Source: Apium graveolens
Lineage: Eukaryota; Streptophyta; Magnoliopsida; Apiales; Apiaceae
Assembly (NCBI RefSeq): GCF_009905375.1
Contig: NC_133647.1
Span: 173,024,790 to 173,088,789 of the forward strand
DNA length: 64,000 bases
Reading direction: 5' to 3'
Below the pieces are notes generated by a model. That model saw only the letters and a list, made by a program, of their open reading frames with translations, made no database searches and had not been told where the DNA came from. The translations under genes and the position numbers were made by a program. Shown piece after piece: positions 1-12,797 of the stretch. Position 1 is the first letter of the stretch; every line of letters starts with the position of its first letter.

Positions 1-833
1 TAGTAATGCGTCATGGAGTACCCGTATCGATTGTATCGGATCGAGATCCCCATTTCAATTCGAGATTTTGGAGACAATTCCAAGAATGTCTAGGAACGAA
101 GTTGAACATGAGTACTGCTTATCATCCACAAACGGACGGGCAAAGCGAAAGGACAATTCAAACAATCGAAGATATGCTACGTGTATGCGCAATAGACTTT
201 GAAGGCAATTGGGACGAGCACTTACCGCTAGTGGAATTTTTTTACAATAACAGTTATCAAGCGATTATTGGGATGCCACCTTATGAAGCTCTATATGGAA
301 GAAAATGCAGATCACCCTGTTGGGATGAAGTGGGAGAACGTCAAATTCTAGGTCCAGAACTGATTCAGCAAACCAAGGAAAAAGTAGAACTGATCCGCAA
401 GCGACTTGAAGCAGCGCATAATCGACAACGTAAATATGCAGATCTATCTAGAAAGGATATGAACTACCAGGAAGGAGAGCATGTATTGCTAAAGGTATCA
501 CCATGGAAGGGACTAACCAGGTTTGGCAACAAAGGCAAATTGAAACCTCGCTACGTCGGACCATTTGAAATTTTGAAGAAAATTGGGAAGGTTGCGTACG
601 AATTAGCTTTACCACCCCCTATGCAGCATATTCACAACGTATTTCATGTATCTATGCTTAAGAAGTACAACCCTGATACAAGGCATGTAATAGAGTATGA
701 ACCAATAGAACTTCAGGCAGATTTGTCGTATGTAGAACAACCGATAAGAATTCTAGATCGGCAAGAGAAGGTATTAAGAAATAAGTCTGTGTCATTAGTG
801 AGAGTTTTGTGGAGAAACCCAGTGGTTGAATAA
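1..833 (+). CDS. Ty3/gypsy integrase, C-terminal part, cut by window edge
   Basis: Open from the window edge to a TAA at 831-833, with no internal stop. It is the end of a Ty3/gypsy polyprotein. The integrase core shows the second catalytic Asp in VSDRDPHF (near residue 12) and the Glu in QTDGQSERT, followed by the plant gypsy signature YNNSYQ...[17 protein letters not shown] basic linker follows, then a barrel-like segment ([32 protein letters not shown]) typical of chromovirus-type integrase tails. Integrase inserts the element cDNA into the genome. The frame is intact here, unlike most coding regions in the window, so this copy is relatively young. The polypurine tract and 3' LTR follow about 85 bp downstream. 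The first catalytic Asp and all upstream domains lie outside the window. Confidence 0.93.
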   Translation, partial: VMRHGVPVSIVSDRDPHFNSRFWRQFQECLGTKLNMSTAYHPQTDGQSERTIQTIEDMLRVCAIDFEGNWDEHLPLVEFFYNNSYQAIIGMPPYEALYGRKCRSPCWDEVGERQILGPELIQQTKEKVELIRKRLEAAHNRQRKYADLSRKDMNYQEGEHVLLKVSPWKGLTRFGNKGKLKPRYVGPFEILKKIGKVAYELALPPPMQHIHNVFHVSMLKKYNPDTRHVIEYEPIELQADLSYVEQPIRILDRQEKVLRNKSVSLVRVLWRNPVVE

Positions 834-916
834 TCAACCTGGGAGCTCGAGAGTGAAATGTTAGAAAAGTATCCTCAGTTGTTTGCATAGTGTGATTCTG
901 AGGACAAAATCCTGTT

Positions 917-929
917 AAGGGGGGCAGAA
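917..929 (+). promoter_or_regulatory. Polypurine tract of gypsy 1
   Basis: AAGGGGGGCAGAA lies directly before the TG that opens the 3' LTR. It is the expected plus-strand primer for reverse transcription. Its position between the end of pol and the LTR start fixes the LTR boundary. Confidence 0.85.
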
Positions 930-3436
930 TGTAACGACCGAAAAATTACGCTTGTATTATATCATAATAAAGATAAATTATGTGTATTATTATGTGATTA
1001 AATGTGTTGAGTCATTAAACCCTAACTGCTATGTGTTACGTGTTGTCTGTTTTGATCCAAAAGAACCCAATTTGGTTCCCTATTTCCTGTTTCTGAAATT
1101 GTAATTAATTATTCATATTTTATATATATATATAAAAAAATCAGTTTTATTAATTCTAAAAAAATTAAATAAAAATCAGTTTTAAAATTTGAAAAATAGT
1201 ATTCTTAATTTTTAAATTATTTTATTAATTTATAAATTCGAATTTAATTATTTAATTAATTATTTAATTATTTATCTAATTATTTATTAGTTATCTAATT
1301 AATTAATAATTAGGTAATTAATTAATAATTAGGTAATTAATTAATAAATAAGGATTAAATAATATGATTAATAATCCGATAATTAGTTAATATTACGAGT
1401 AACTCGTATTTATACGAGTAGTGATTCGATAATTAAAATTATTATTCGAGTGATAATTATTCGAAGAATGTCGTAATAATTGTTCGTATCGTATAATTAA
1501 ATACAGATTAATAAATCGTACAAGTTATAATAATAATGATAGTTCGATAGTATTCGAGAATCGCGAGTAGCTCGTATTTATACGAGTAGTTAATCATTGA
1601 GTTAGATTATAATTCGAGTAATTAGTATTTATTCGATAAATAGCGTATCAGTTAATTGTATCGATTGATTATTTGTAAATAATCGATCTGATCGAGTAAG
1701 TATTATTAATTTGTAAATAATTGTTATAAATAGTAATTAATCCTAATAATTAGGGATTAATTATTTTAAAATACAATAATTATTAGTTAATTATTTAAAG
1801 ATGTAATTAAGGATTATTTAATTATAATTAATTATTTATAATTAATTAATTAAATCTTGTTTAATTCATAATAATTAAACCGTTAGTCCGATTTGAGCGA
1901 AACGAGGACCCCTAGACTCAGAAAAATGAAACGAATCCAATAAAAATAATTGTAAGTTATAATTTCTTCCGAAAGAGAGTGGTCTTGTGATAATTAATTG
2001 TTCATAGGCCCTATTAGGGGTAGAATCGAGTTAAATAAATCCTGAAAAATTGTAATAAAATCAGATAGGGTTAGTTATTATATTTATGAGTCTAGTATCG
2101 ATTCTAAAAATAATTATAAGTCTAAAAATCAATTATGTGCTTTATATGCTATGTGCTTTACGTGGTTATGTGAACCTTACGTGCTATATAGTTATATATG
2201 TGTATATATGCGAGTCAGATAGAAACGCATGGGTAGACTGATAGGGTTGCATAATATCAATTCGAGATACACGTATATAGTAAGTTATCTAAACGACCAT
2301 CTTTCTATGATTGGTTCAGTGTCAGCAAGGCAGAGCAAGCTAGAGACCGAAGGTGGTGAGTTGAACCAGGTTAAGTACGCGCAAGGCAAGTTTTCCCCTA
2401 TTCTAAATTCAGAATAGTGAATTATATCTCATTTTCCCATATCAGTTATCTTTGATAATTTTGTTCATATACACTGTTACGAAATTATTGAATCTTGTTT
2501 CTATTTCATTTCGATTCTTAATATCTCCCAATTTATTGAATCCTCTATTCATATTCCAATATTCTTACCCTTGTTACATATATTATGATATATCCTGATG
2601 TTGGGATACATCAAAAGCATTCCGATTATTCCGGATGCTAAGCTTTGGACTGGATGGTTACGATGCGGACTGGGTGTTACCCCGACCTTTAATTAATAGG
2701 CCATAGTTGCCTGAGTACTCCTTATGTTGGTTGGGTCTATGTAGTTGGGTATAGATCCGCACTGTATCCTGACTGATCAGCGGGTTATAGTGCATATGTT
2801 GGTTCTTGTTTTCAGTCTTGTTCATTTGGTACTCGCCAGTGTTGGCAAATTATTATCCTATACAGATACAGATAGTTTTTCAAACCAGCAGCTTATTGGT
2901 TCACTTATTTCTCTCTCTTTATAATATATATATATATATATATTGTTGCAGGCTTGTTGAGCAATTTTGGCTCATCCCTTTTTATTGTTATTCCTATTAT
3001 TTTACAGTTAAGGTAGAGAATGGAACCAATCAGGACCCGCGTAGTCAAGAAGCGAGTCAAGCAGCGGGACCCTCTTATACCAAGAGTGTTCCTTCCTATT
3101 CCCGAAGAGAGCTTTGAGTTACCAGATCAGGTGTAACAGGATAAGTAGTAATGTTGGGTTGAATAAAAGTTTTGTGTGGTTTGAATAAAAGTTTTGTGGT
3201 GAGAATGTAGATAGAATAAAGTTTTGTAACAAAGAGAGTTCTTGAGACGGATTGTTTTATTTGTGTTTGTAATAAAGTTAGTGTGTGGTTCTTGTTTTCA
3301 ACTCTTAGCCTTAAAAGATCCTGAGAAGCAGTAGTTCAGGGTAATTATCATATTTATATTCCGCTTGTGCATGTTTAGTTTGTAGTTGTTATTAATAATG
3401 CCCCAAATCAATACCCCAGATTTGGAGGGTGTTATA
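930..3436 (+). mobile_element. 3' LTR of gypsy 1 (about 2.5 kb)
   Basis: Begins TGTAACGACCG directly after the polypurine tract and ends GGAGGGTGTTATA. The normal TTACA terminus appears as TTATA, a single C-to-T change. The length suits a Tekay/Del-like gypsy LTR. Positions 1090-1860 are extremely AT-rich with repeated attaattaat words. A TGAGC/GCTCA stem lies at 2958-2974, and an (AT)n run precedes it near 2922-2943. No second LTR of this element is in the window. The sequence from 3437 on is Sirevirus A, so this element is inserted into that one. Small open frames inside the LTR look fortuitous. Confidence 0.85.
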
Positions 3437-3442
3437 GATCTT

Positions 3443-6400
3443 CTATTTAGATTCAGAACCATCATGTTTGTCAAAAATAATCTTCACAGCTTCAAGTCTA
3501 TCCAGATGATCAACAGTTATTTCCTGATCTGGACTATTCGTAAGTGTGAAGTTCAACAACTTTAAGTTAACAAGTTTAGCTTCATGATGTTCTATTCCAG
3601 CTCTTGTAAATGGTTCAATCAACTTAAGCTTCTTAGCCTGTTCTAACCAAGACTTCTTATCTTCCATGGTATTAGAACTAAGTAAACCATCCAAAGTAAA
3701 ACTCAATTTATCATTACAATTAAGATCAACAATTTTTCTCCATTTTTATTTGTTCTTGATCTTTGAAAATACTTGAGCTCTCCTTTCTTCTTTTTCCTGC
3801 AACATCTTCTTATTTGTACTCCTCCATATATTCCTCTTAGATCTTTTAAGCATTTTCTTGTATTCTTGATCTACCTTATCAACAGCTATTCTGATTTTTC
3901 CTTCCCGAGCCCTTTCTTCTCTGTCAAAACCATTTCTTCTTCCTTGAAGTTTTCAGCATTAACAGCTTCAACATAAGCGGAGAAAATCTGCAAGTCAATT
4001 CGAAATAGAATTTCTTCTTCTTCAGTCTTCACAGAATCAAGAATCACTATCACTCTTTAAGTGTCGAGAAAATCATCAGAACTTTTAACTTTTTCATCAG
4101 GAATTGAACTAGGAGTAACAAGAGCAGCTTCCATGTTAGATCCATGTGATCTATCCTTAGAGACTTGAGTTGAATGTGTCTTCTTTTTACTTTAAATTTC
4201 AGTTCCAGAATGAACTTTCACAGTATCAACTTTCACAGTATCAACTTTCACAACATCAGATGTCTCCTTTTCTTCTTTATCACCATCATCATCAGAATTG
4301 GTATTTCTCCTCAAAACTGATTCAGGTTGACATTTTGTCTTTGATACTATCTCCCCCTTTTTGGCATCTAGACTCTGTAGAAGAGAGAAAATAACATCCA
4401 ACTTGGAATTTGTAGCAATCTGACCAGCCTCCAAAGCTGTCAGTTTTTCAGACATTCGATCTTATTTTGTTTTAAGCTAAACATTCTCTTTAGAAAACCA
4501 CTTTGTTTGTTTATACCTTTAATAGTCACAGAAAGACCATCAATCTCTTCTATGATTTTAACAGTATCTTCCTTGAATGCAGAGACAGAAAAATTGAGTC
4601 CTTTGACTAAAACAGTAGTGGATTTGATAGATGCTTTCATATCAGTATTTGAAACCAATTGAATAGCATGATCAACTATAGTTTGAGCAGATTCTATAGA
4701 TATCTTTTCACTGGGTAATCTCCAAAAGTGATTCCATTCATAAGCCCTACGAGGATGTAGAATATCAACATGACCAGATGATGAACCAAAAGTAGAAAAT
4801 TTAGATGCTTCAATACCAGCTTTCAAAATAGCATCATCATGATTATCATCATCAGAGTCATCAGAATCATCTTGATCACCAGAATATCTCTTAGGAATAT
4901 CAGAATCAACATCAGAATCAAGAACTGTGCCTTTGAGCTTTAAATCAAGATTTGGCTTAGAAGGCTTAGTTACCTGCGTAGATCTTGTAAAAAAAGAACC
5001 ATGAGTACTTGAATCTCTCTTTTCTTTTAAAGTGATCTCATCACTTCTCACACCACTCATCTCATGACTTTTAATAGTCAGAGCTTCCTCACAGGGATTA
5101 ATTAAATCATGTCTCTCATCTACCTCTCCTTTTTCTAGGTATGGATCCTTTCTCTCTTGAATTCTGTTTTTCACTAAATCTTTTCTCTCAGTCTCACATG
5201 AAAATCTCATAGAAGCTTGTCCTACGGAAATAAGAGGTAACTGAGAAGAGTTGTATGTGATCATATGACTGGAGGTATTCCTTTATAAAGGTCTAATCAT
5301 AGTCATATCAGCAGATAAAATAGAGTGTAAAAAATTTGTACCTTGAGGAGTATCAACCATTGGTATAGCCTTGAGTGGTTGTACCAAGATTGCTTCAAGC
5401 TTATCTTGAGAAGTGATCAGTACAACAGTAGAATCAGGAACAACTTCATCAGGAATTGTCCTTATGTCAGGAATGTGTTGCTTGTCAGGAATTGACCCCA
5501 TAATAAAATTTGATACTAATTCTGTAAAAGAACTTTGAACTATTGGTTCTTGTATGACTTGAGGTGTAGAAGCTTCTTCAACCCTTTGAACTGAAGGTTC
5601 TTGTGTGCTTCCCTTAAAGATAGGATCATGGATAACAACATCCAATGAAACAATGTGCTTTTGATGATCTTCCCTGTCTTATACTATCTTCAGAATATCA
5701 TCAACCACGGAAATATGACTTTCTTGAGCAATGTCAGGAATAGTCAGACGTGATAATATGTTTGCACCTACACTTTGAGTAGGTGGTTCTTGTGTAGCTG
5801 GGGCTTGAACAGGTGCATCTTCACTTTGAGAAGATGGTTCTTGTGTACTGTACCCCGTCTGTGGTGATCGAAGTTTGATCTTCTTGCTTTGATAAATAGA
5901 TGAAGTCTTTACTTTCCTCTTGATAGACTTCTGTTGAACAACTTCCTTAGCAATTTCAACTATCTTGGCTGTGTGAGATGTAGAAATTGTCTGATCAGGA
6001 ATTATCACAATCTTTTCAGGAATTGCTTGAGACCTATCAGGATTTGACAATGATTTGTCAGGATTTATAGATTCCTGATCCAGAGCAATATCAGCCCACA
6101 CTTTCAGACCATCTGGTTTCTTGTGAACCTTTTCAGCTAACTCTATTAGTCTTATTTTTTTATGTTTAGCAGCTACAACCAAATTTTGGTCTTCTCCTGC
6201 ACTAGCACCAGTAACCTCCACTGATCTAGCAGGCTTCTTAAATATAATTGGACCATCACTGTCACTTTCAGTGTTTCCTTGATGTGTGTTGCTGATGAAA
6301 CACTTTTCTTCCTTACTCCACCTTGTTGCTCCACAGATATAGGTGAGAGTGAAACAACCTTTAGACCCGATTTTCTCTGAGACAAATCAGACTTAGCTAC

Positions 6401-7074
6401 TTTCTTTGATTTTACAACTAATTCCTTTTGAGAAGAATCAAAGGTGATATTTTGTTTTAATTTAAGTGAAGAAAAATGGACACTTTGGTCAGGAACAGGG
6501 TTAGATGTGCCATGTCCCACAATGTCAGGATTTGAAAAATTATATTTGTCAGGAATTTTGTTGGACAAAAATGCCCACAATTCTCGTGGTAAAACAGTTC
6601 CTCTCTTGAAAGTATCTTTCCTTTTTGCTAAATGAGTCAGACATTTAAAATTGATTTGAAAGATCATCAGTAATTCATCATTTTCAAAACTTTCACCAGG
6701 AAAAGATATGTAAAAATCAATTGTAAAAATCTAGTGTAACCAACACCACCAGCTTTATAACTAAACCGAGCTATCAGGAATTGCATACTAGTGTTACCAT
6801 AATCAAAAGCATGACCAAATATCAATAAATAACTTATCTGCAGGGACGAGAATGGAAGATCATTAAAATTAGATACCTTATTCAGAAAAGCTCTGCTTAT
6901 ACAATCGAAGAAGAAATTCCATTCTTTCCTGAGCTTTGTTCTGAACATCTCTCGATCCTTAGTGAAATCAATGGCATGACCACTGTCTCTGATCCGGTCA
7001 AAGAGTGTCAAAGTGAGAGTCACAACTGGAATCCTGCCATTCAATGCATGCAATTTCAAAGCTGCCTCAACCAC
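3443..7074 (-). pseudogene. Env-like region of Sirevirus A, broken into about seven frames
   Basis: Long region after the RNase H end, in element orientation. It begins at 7074 with a conserved-looking block (6667-7074, about 135 aa) of the kind that opens env-like proteins of Sireviruses. It then becomes hydrophilic: acidic runs near 4840-4880 read DDSDDSDDDN, and a short heptad-like coiled-coil segment lies at 4192-4455 (SEKLTALEAGQIATNSKLD). Proline-acid triplets NPD and IPD recur many times between 5283 and 6667. I see no clear signal peptide or transmembrane anchor, so 'env-like' is a positional name; an envelope function is not shown. Frameshifts split it at about 6670, 6200, 5660, 5275, 4450 and 3710. 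The C-terminal part is displaced by gypsy 1. Confidence 0.75.
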
Positions 7075-7238
7075 AGTAGCATTAATATTATATTCCTGAT
7101 TTTTATGTGTGAAGAGAATGACCCCTTTCTCAGCATCAACTATCGAATTCTCCCAAATCTACATAATAACCAATGTCAGAATTACATCATCAGGATTTAA
7201 TGCATAAGGATCTGACGTAAAGGTCAGAATCTGCCAAC

Positions 7239-8701
7239 TCAATTCTTCTCATAGATAACCATCCCAAGATCATGAAGTAATTTTCCAAACATTGCTTCTG
7301 GTAAAGGCTTGGTGAAGATATCAACTACTTGTTGATCAGTTGGAATAAAATGAAGCTCAATTGTTCCTTCGTTGACATGCTCCCTGATAAAATGATATCT
7401 AATACTGATATATTTTGTGAGTGGGTGTTGTATTGGATTACCGGTCATTGCTATTGCGCTTTGATTGTCACAATAGGAATCTTTGTATAAGATAAGCCAT
7501 AGTCCATTAGTTGATTTCGTATCCAAAGAATCTGAGCACATCAACTGCCAGTAGCAATGTATTCAGCTTCAGCAGTCGATGTAGAGATTGATTTCTGTTT
7601 CTTGCTCTACCAAGCGACCAATCTACCACCCAAATACTGACAGCCACCTGAGGTACTCTTCCTGTCAATTTTGCATCCAGCAAAGACTGTATCAGAATAA
7701 CCGACCAGACTAAAATCTGATTCTCTTGTATACCATAAACCAAGAGATGAAGTCCCCTTTAAGTATCTCAGAAACCTCTTTACAGCAACTAAATGAGATT
7801 CTCTGGGCTTGGCCTGAAATCTTGCACACAAGCAGGTTACATATATAATATCTGGTCTACTAGAAGTTAGATAAAGCAATGAACCAATCATACCTCGATA
7901 GACAGCAATATCAATTTCTGTACATTGGTCTGGATTTAACTTAGTAGCAGTGGCCATTGAAGTTGCAGCAGTGGAACTTTCTTGCATATTGAACCGAGTC
8001 AATAAATTCTTTGTGTATTTAGATTGATTTATAAAAATTCCCTCATCAGTTTGTGTAACTTGTAGTCCAAGAATCTAGCTCAACTCTCCCATCATACTCA
8101 TTTGATACCTCGACTTCATAAGATCAAAAAATTTCTTGCACAGATCGTTGTTAGTAGACCCAAAATTAATATCATCAACATAAATTTGCACCAAAAGCGG
8201 ATCACTACCTTTATTTATGTAAAACAAGGTTTTGTCAATAGTACCTCTTTTGAAACCACTTTCAATCAGAAATTTAGCAAGTGTTTCATACCAGGCCCTT
8301 GGTGCTTGTTTGAGTCCATATAAAGCTTTGACAGTCTGTACACATGATCAGAAAATTTTGGATCAATGAAGCCAGGTAGTTGCTCAACATATACTTCTTC
8401 TTCTAACTCTCCATTCAGGAAAAGCACTCTTGACATCCATCTGAAAGACCTTGAATTTCTTGTGTACAACATATGCTAAGAAAATCCGAATAGCTTCCAG
8501 TCTTGCCACAGGAACAAATGTCTCATCATAATCAATACCTTCTTGTTGCGAGTAGCCTTTTGCAACAAGTCTAGATTTGTTCCTGATTATTGTGCCATCT
8601 GAATCTGTCTTGTTACTAAAAACCCATTTTGTGCCGACCACTGATTTGTTCTTTGGTCTTGGAAAAAATTTCCAAACTTCATTCCTTTCAAACTCATTCA
8701 A
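7239..8701 (-). pseudogene. Reverse transcriptase and RNase H of Sirevirus A, frameshifted
   Basis: From 8701 down: [10 protein letters not shown] and TKWVFSNK, the standard start of copia RT, then [22 protein letters not shown] and [10 protein letters not shown] frameshift near 8410 moves the rest ([17 protein letters not shown]) into another frame. The catalytic YVDD box is at about 8165-8180. The RT end and RNase H follow at 7607-8002 (SSRPDIIYVTCL, DRKSTSGG) and 7239-7544 (STAEAEYIA region, IREHVNEGTIELHFIP, DIFTKPLP). The usual DADFAGC of RNase H reads DTVFAGC, so a catalytic Asp position is altered. At least three frameshifts and several stops make it non-functional. It ends just before the env-like region. 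Confidence 0.9.
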
Positions 8702-9054
8702 TTCCTCTTACATTGCTTGAATCCAATCAGCATCCTTAAGTGCGTCTTCTACTTTTTTTGGTTCCTCCTTAGAAAGGAAGTTATGATAAAGATATTCATG
8801 TTCAGTTGCATTTCTGGTTTAGACTCCACCCGTAGGATCTCCTATGATAAGATCAGGTGCATGATCTTTTGTCCATTTTACAGCCTTTGGTAATTTAGTC
8901 TCATGATGCTCCCCCTGCACTTATGCTATCATATCCATGTGAAGCTCCCCCTGTATCAGTGTTGTCTGTTCCTGATTGGGAAAGACTTCTGTTTGAAGAC
9001 TGGTCACCAGACTGATTTTGGTTTTCAGTTGAATGATTTCCTCCTGATAATCTA

Positions 9055-10029
9055 TCATTTGTTTCGTTTGAGAAATTTCCAGTAAAATCCTATATTTTCT
9101 GGTTCATTTTCTTCATCAGAGTTTGAATTACTAGTGTCATCAATTTCTGTCTGTGGATGTTGCTCCCCCTCAACATGTGGATCTTCATAAACTAATACTA
9201 AATCAGGATCAGAATCATCAGTATCTGACTCATTGTCAGGATTTGACTTGTCACCAGAGTCGGGTAATTTATCTGATCTTAAAAAATCTCCTGACTTGAG
9301 TCTTTTATTTGTAAACATAAGTTCTTCTTGCGAGTCTTCTTCAATTTCGGTGATCTTCTTATCATCAAAGGAAACATGAATTGATTCCACAATTTTCCTA
9401 GTTCTCAGACTGAAGACTTTGTATGCTTTTGATGAAGGATATCCAACAAAAATGCCTTCATCAGCTTTTTTGTCAAATTTTCCAAGCATTTCAGGATGTA
9501 TTCTTAGAACAAAACACTTGCATCCAAAGATATGAAGATGCTTTAAGCTTGGCTTCTTTTCCTTGATCATTTGATAAGGAGTTAATCCATGTTTATTGAT
9601 CAGAGTCAGATTCTGAATATAACAGGCAGTGTTGACAGCTTCAGCCCAAAAGTATGCTGGTAGATTAGCTTCCACTAGCATGGTCTTACCAACTTCAATA
9701 AGCATCCTGTTTTTCCTTTCCACAACACCATTTTGCTGAAGTGTTCCAGGAGCTGATAATTGTTGGGAGATTCTGTTATATCTGCATATCTCATCCATCT
9801 TGTTGTTTCTGAACTCTGTCCCATTGTCACTCCTCGGAATTTTAACTTTGTACTTTGTGCTATTTTCAATCAGTCTCAGATGATCCAAGAGAACTTCAGT
9901 TGTTTCATCATTACTATCCAAGAAAAACACCCAAGTAAATCTAGTGTATTTATCAACAACAACTAGAGTATACCTTTTCTTGTTGATTGTCATGACATTC
10001 ACAGGACCAAAGAGATCCAAGTGCAGCAT
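9055..10029 (-). CDS. Ty1/copia integrase of Sirevirus A
   Basis: A 324-aa open frame without stops. It starts at LHLDLFGPVNVMT, the usual opening of the copia integrase core. The catalytic Asp is in VVVDKYTRFTWV, the second in RSDNGTEF, and the Glu in QQNGVVERKNR (DDE triad complete). The conserved AYFWAEAVNTACYIQN, GLTPYQM and HIFGCKCFVL blocks follow, with the GIFVGY block after them. The last 90 residues are Ser/Asp/Pro-rich and acidic (DTDDSDPDLVL), a linker towards RT. The upstream HHCC zinc-binding region is frame-broken around 10030-10100. It is the only long intact frame of this element. Confidence 0.93.
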   Translation of the reverse strand: MLHLDLFGPVNVMTINKKRYTLVVVDKYTRFTWVFFLDSNDETTEVLLDHLRLIENSTKYKVKIPRSDNGTEFRNNKMDEICRYNRISQQLSAPGTLQQNGVVERKNRMLIEVGKTMLVEANLPAYFWAEAVNTACYIQNLTLINKHGLTPYQMIKEKKPSLKHLHIFGCKCFVLRIHPEMLGKFDKKADEGIFVGYPSSKAYKVFSLRTRKIVESIHVSFDDKKITEIEEDSQEELMFTNKRLKSGDFLRSDKLPDSGDKSNPDNESDTDDSDPDLVLVYEDPHVEGEQHPQTEIDDTSNSNSDEENEPENIGFYWKFLKRNK

Positions 10030-10105
10030 TTGATATGGCTTTTTGATGGATGATTCTGACTTGCTCTTGAAAGAGGTTCTTCTTTGCTTAGCTTATTGAC
10101 ATGCA

Positions 10106-10414
10106 TCACACAAACCATCGGGGGAGTAGTAAATTTTTCCTTGTGATCTTATGAACTACTTCACAGTGCGTATCATAGAACACGACATAGAAACCTCTGT
10201 CAATAATTTGACTAATGCTCAACAAATTATGCTTCAGTCCATCTACCGGAGCTATGTTTGAGATGATGACATTTACAATGATAATATATCCCAGTATTTT
10301 TCCTATATTTCCATCTCCATAGGAAACCATTGGGCCAGCCTTCTCCTCATATCCCGACAACAGGGATTTAGTTCCAGTCATATATGCTGAACAACCACTG
10401 TCCAAGACAAGCAC
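10106..10414 (-). pseudogene. Copia aspartic protease region of Sirevirus A
   Basis: The frame contains LDSGCSAYMTG, the retroelement aspartic protease active-site motif (usual D-S-G-C/A-S/T), near its start. GLKHNLLSISQIIDRGFYVVFY follows, a stretch usual between protease and the zinc-binding start of integrase. The enzyme would cut the Gag-Pol polyprotein inside the particle. It is separated from gag by several stops at about 10430-10770 and from integrase by a frame break near 10100, so this is a fragment of the original polyprotein. Confidence 0.82.
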
Positions 10415-10429
10415 ATTCTTCTTATTTCC

Positions 10430-12749
10430 ATGTAATCAGAAATATGGAAATCAGTAAGAATTTTTGAGAATCCACACTTGTAGGGTTCTTTTTGACATCT
10501 TATGTATTTTTACATTAGCAGACCTTTTGTCAGGATTTGGTCCATCAGAATTTACTCCATCAGGATTTGTCTTAACATTTTTGACTCTATACGATGTATG
10601 CACATTCAGTTTAGCAGTTCTATTTAAAATAACAATTTTATTGAATTTTGGCAAAGGATCATTATTGTTGTGATACAAACTATGATAATCTTTAAAAGTG
10701 TAAATAGAATGCCAACTGCTTCCACAATAAGAACAAGGATTTTATGATTTGTAAAATATTGATCTACCACTAATGTCAGATTCAGGAATTTTAGAAATTT
10801 TATTTTTTAGGCTTCTTGCAATCAATAAAAATATGATTAGTATTACCACAGTTAAAATAAGCTTTCCTAGGTGCATTAGGAATGTACTTATAGTTGTTTT
10901 CCTTGTTTATTCCTTATTTTCCATTTCTACCTCTCTTAGACCTAGGTTTGGGAGCCTTAGACGTTACCTCACATATCTTCTTGTCTAACTAACTCTTAGA
11001 GAGAAGTCCTATGTTTTTACCTTTCTTGTCTTGCATTTTATGATCTTCTTTCTTCTTAGCAGGGACTCTAGGTTCAGCTTTTTCTTCAGCATTGTTCTTA
11101 GATGTAGAACCAAATTCATAGACTGACTCAAATCCTCTTTCATCAATTCTAACAAACTTAACCGGAGTAGTGTTATTTATAGATTTATTGATATTCCTAT
11201 CAGAAAATTTGTTATAACCTAGAGATTCTTTCCAGTTTTTATCACTGATGAAATCATGAACTTTCTAACCTGAGGTCATCCAAGTTTTAAACACCTCTCT
11301 TTCCTGTTCTAGAACTTTCTCTAATTTGGCATACCTGATGTTTATCTGAGTTTCATTATGCTGTTCTTTCTTACATGCTTTTTCTTGTTCATTCATGCAA
11401 ACTAACTCAGCTTCTAAGAAATCATTTCTTTATTTAAGCCTCTTATTATCAGCAGTCAAATTATCACATTTAGTCTTACATTTAAAAGTAACATGCAAAG
11501 GGTATAAGAAAGTTTTCAGTTCAGACACATTATCAATATCAACAGGCAATACAACTGAAGGTACCTTATCAGTTCCTGAGGCATTCTCTCAATGAGCTGC
11601 CATGAGTGCATAACATTCATCATCATTGTTAGTTTCTGATGAATCCATCCGGTCTCTGTTGGAGTTTGTTATGACCAAAGCTTTTCCAGTTATCTTGGGG
11701 CACTCACTGGCCAGATGTCCCCTTTCATTACAATTGTAATATGTCACATTGGTCTTGTCAAACTTCCTTTCCTTGTTCTACTGACCATCACTCTTTCCGA
11801 ACCTGTCTTTTCCTTGACCAGAGAACCTTCTGTTGAAACCACCTTTTCTCTGTGGTTTTCCAAACCTTATCCTTCTGAAACCTTTCACCAGCATTGCAGC
11901 CATCTCAACCACTTAAGGATCATCCATATCAATCTCAGAATCCTTCAGTATCTATGTTAGGAATTGATTCATCATCAGTATCTGATTATTCCACAATGTT
12001 CCTTCTCCTTGACCTCTCACTCATCTTTTTTTTGCCTTTATGAGTCTCAGCATTAAGAGCCACAACCTTCATCTTCTGACCTTTTATATTCTTCCTTTGG
12101 TGGATCTCCAAGTCATGAGTCTTCAACATCCTATACAATTCATCCAAATTCAGAGAATCAAGATCATATTGATGCCTGATTATTGAGGCCTGTGTATCCC
12201 AATCTTCTGGAAGAGCTCTCAAAAATTTGGTGTTTGAGTCTTCCCTTTCACATTATTTTTCAACCAATGATAGATCATTCAATAGTGTCAGAAATCTATC
12301 ATATATGTCAGTAATTGACTCATCAGCCTTGGCATCAAACTACTCGTATTCTTGCACAAGAACAACTCTTCTATTTTTCTTTATTGCCATAGTACCTTGG
12401 CACTGTGTCTTCAAGGCATCCTATATCTCCTTTACAGTCTTGCAGGAAATATCTCTGTTTGACATCATATTATTCAAACTCTTGTACAAAATATTCCCAA
12501 CTTTAGCATCTTTAAGTATCACATTTTTTTAGCATCTGACCACTTTAAATTTTCTTTTATGGCATAGTGTTCAGGAGCATCTGCAGATATAACCACAGTT
12601 TCCATATGATATGAAGGTCCTGTTTTGATGATATCAACATATGAAACATCAATGTCTTCAAGGAACATCAACATCTTTACTCTCCATGTAGAGTAATCAG
12701 CTTTCTTCAGGATGGAAATTTTCATGCTTTCATACTTACTTCCAGACAT
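10430..12749 (-). pseudogene. Gag of Sirevirus A, multiply broken
   Basis: Starts at 12749 with an ATG 35 bp inside the PBS (SGSKYESMKISILKKADYSTWRVKMLMFL, a typical Sirevirus Gag N-terminus). It continues at 11986-12222 (RALPEDWDTQASIIRHQ, UBN2-type Gag). Around 11690-11750 lies a zinc knuckle in which the first Cys is Tyr (YNCNERGHLASEC). A coiled-coil, Lys/Glu-rich C-terminal extension follows, with a second knuckle-like FNCGNTNH segment near 10840-10870, as usual for the extended Gag of this clade. Stops at about 12230-12518, 11590, 11270, 10990 and below show it is dead. NPD triplets recur near 10480-10570. Confidence 0.82.
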
Positions 12750-12783
12750 CTTGACCTTTGCAAATTAACACTTTAATTTGACC

Positions 12784-12795
12784 GCTCGGATACCA
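12784..12795 (-). promoter_or_regulatory. Primer binding site of Sirevirus A
   Basis: On the minus strand TGGTATCCGAGC, one base from the initiator tRNA-Met complement TGGTATCAGAGC. It lies 2 bp inside the 5' LTR end and marks where minus-strand DNA synthesis would start. Confidence 0.88.
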
Positions 12796-12797
12796 CT

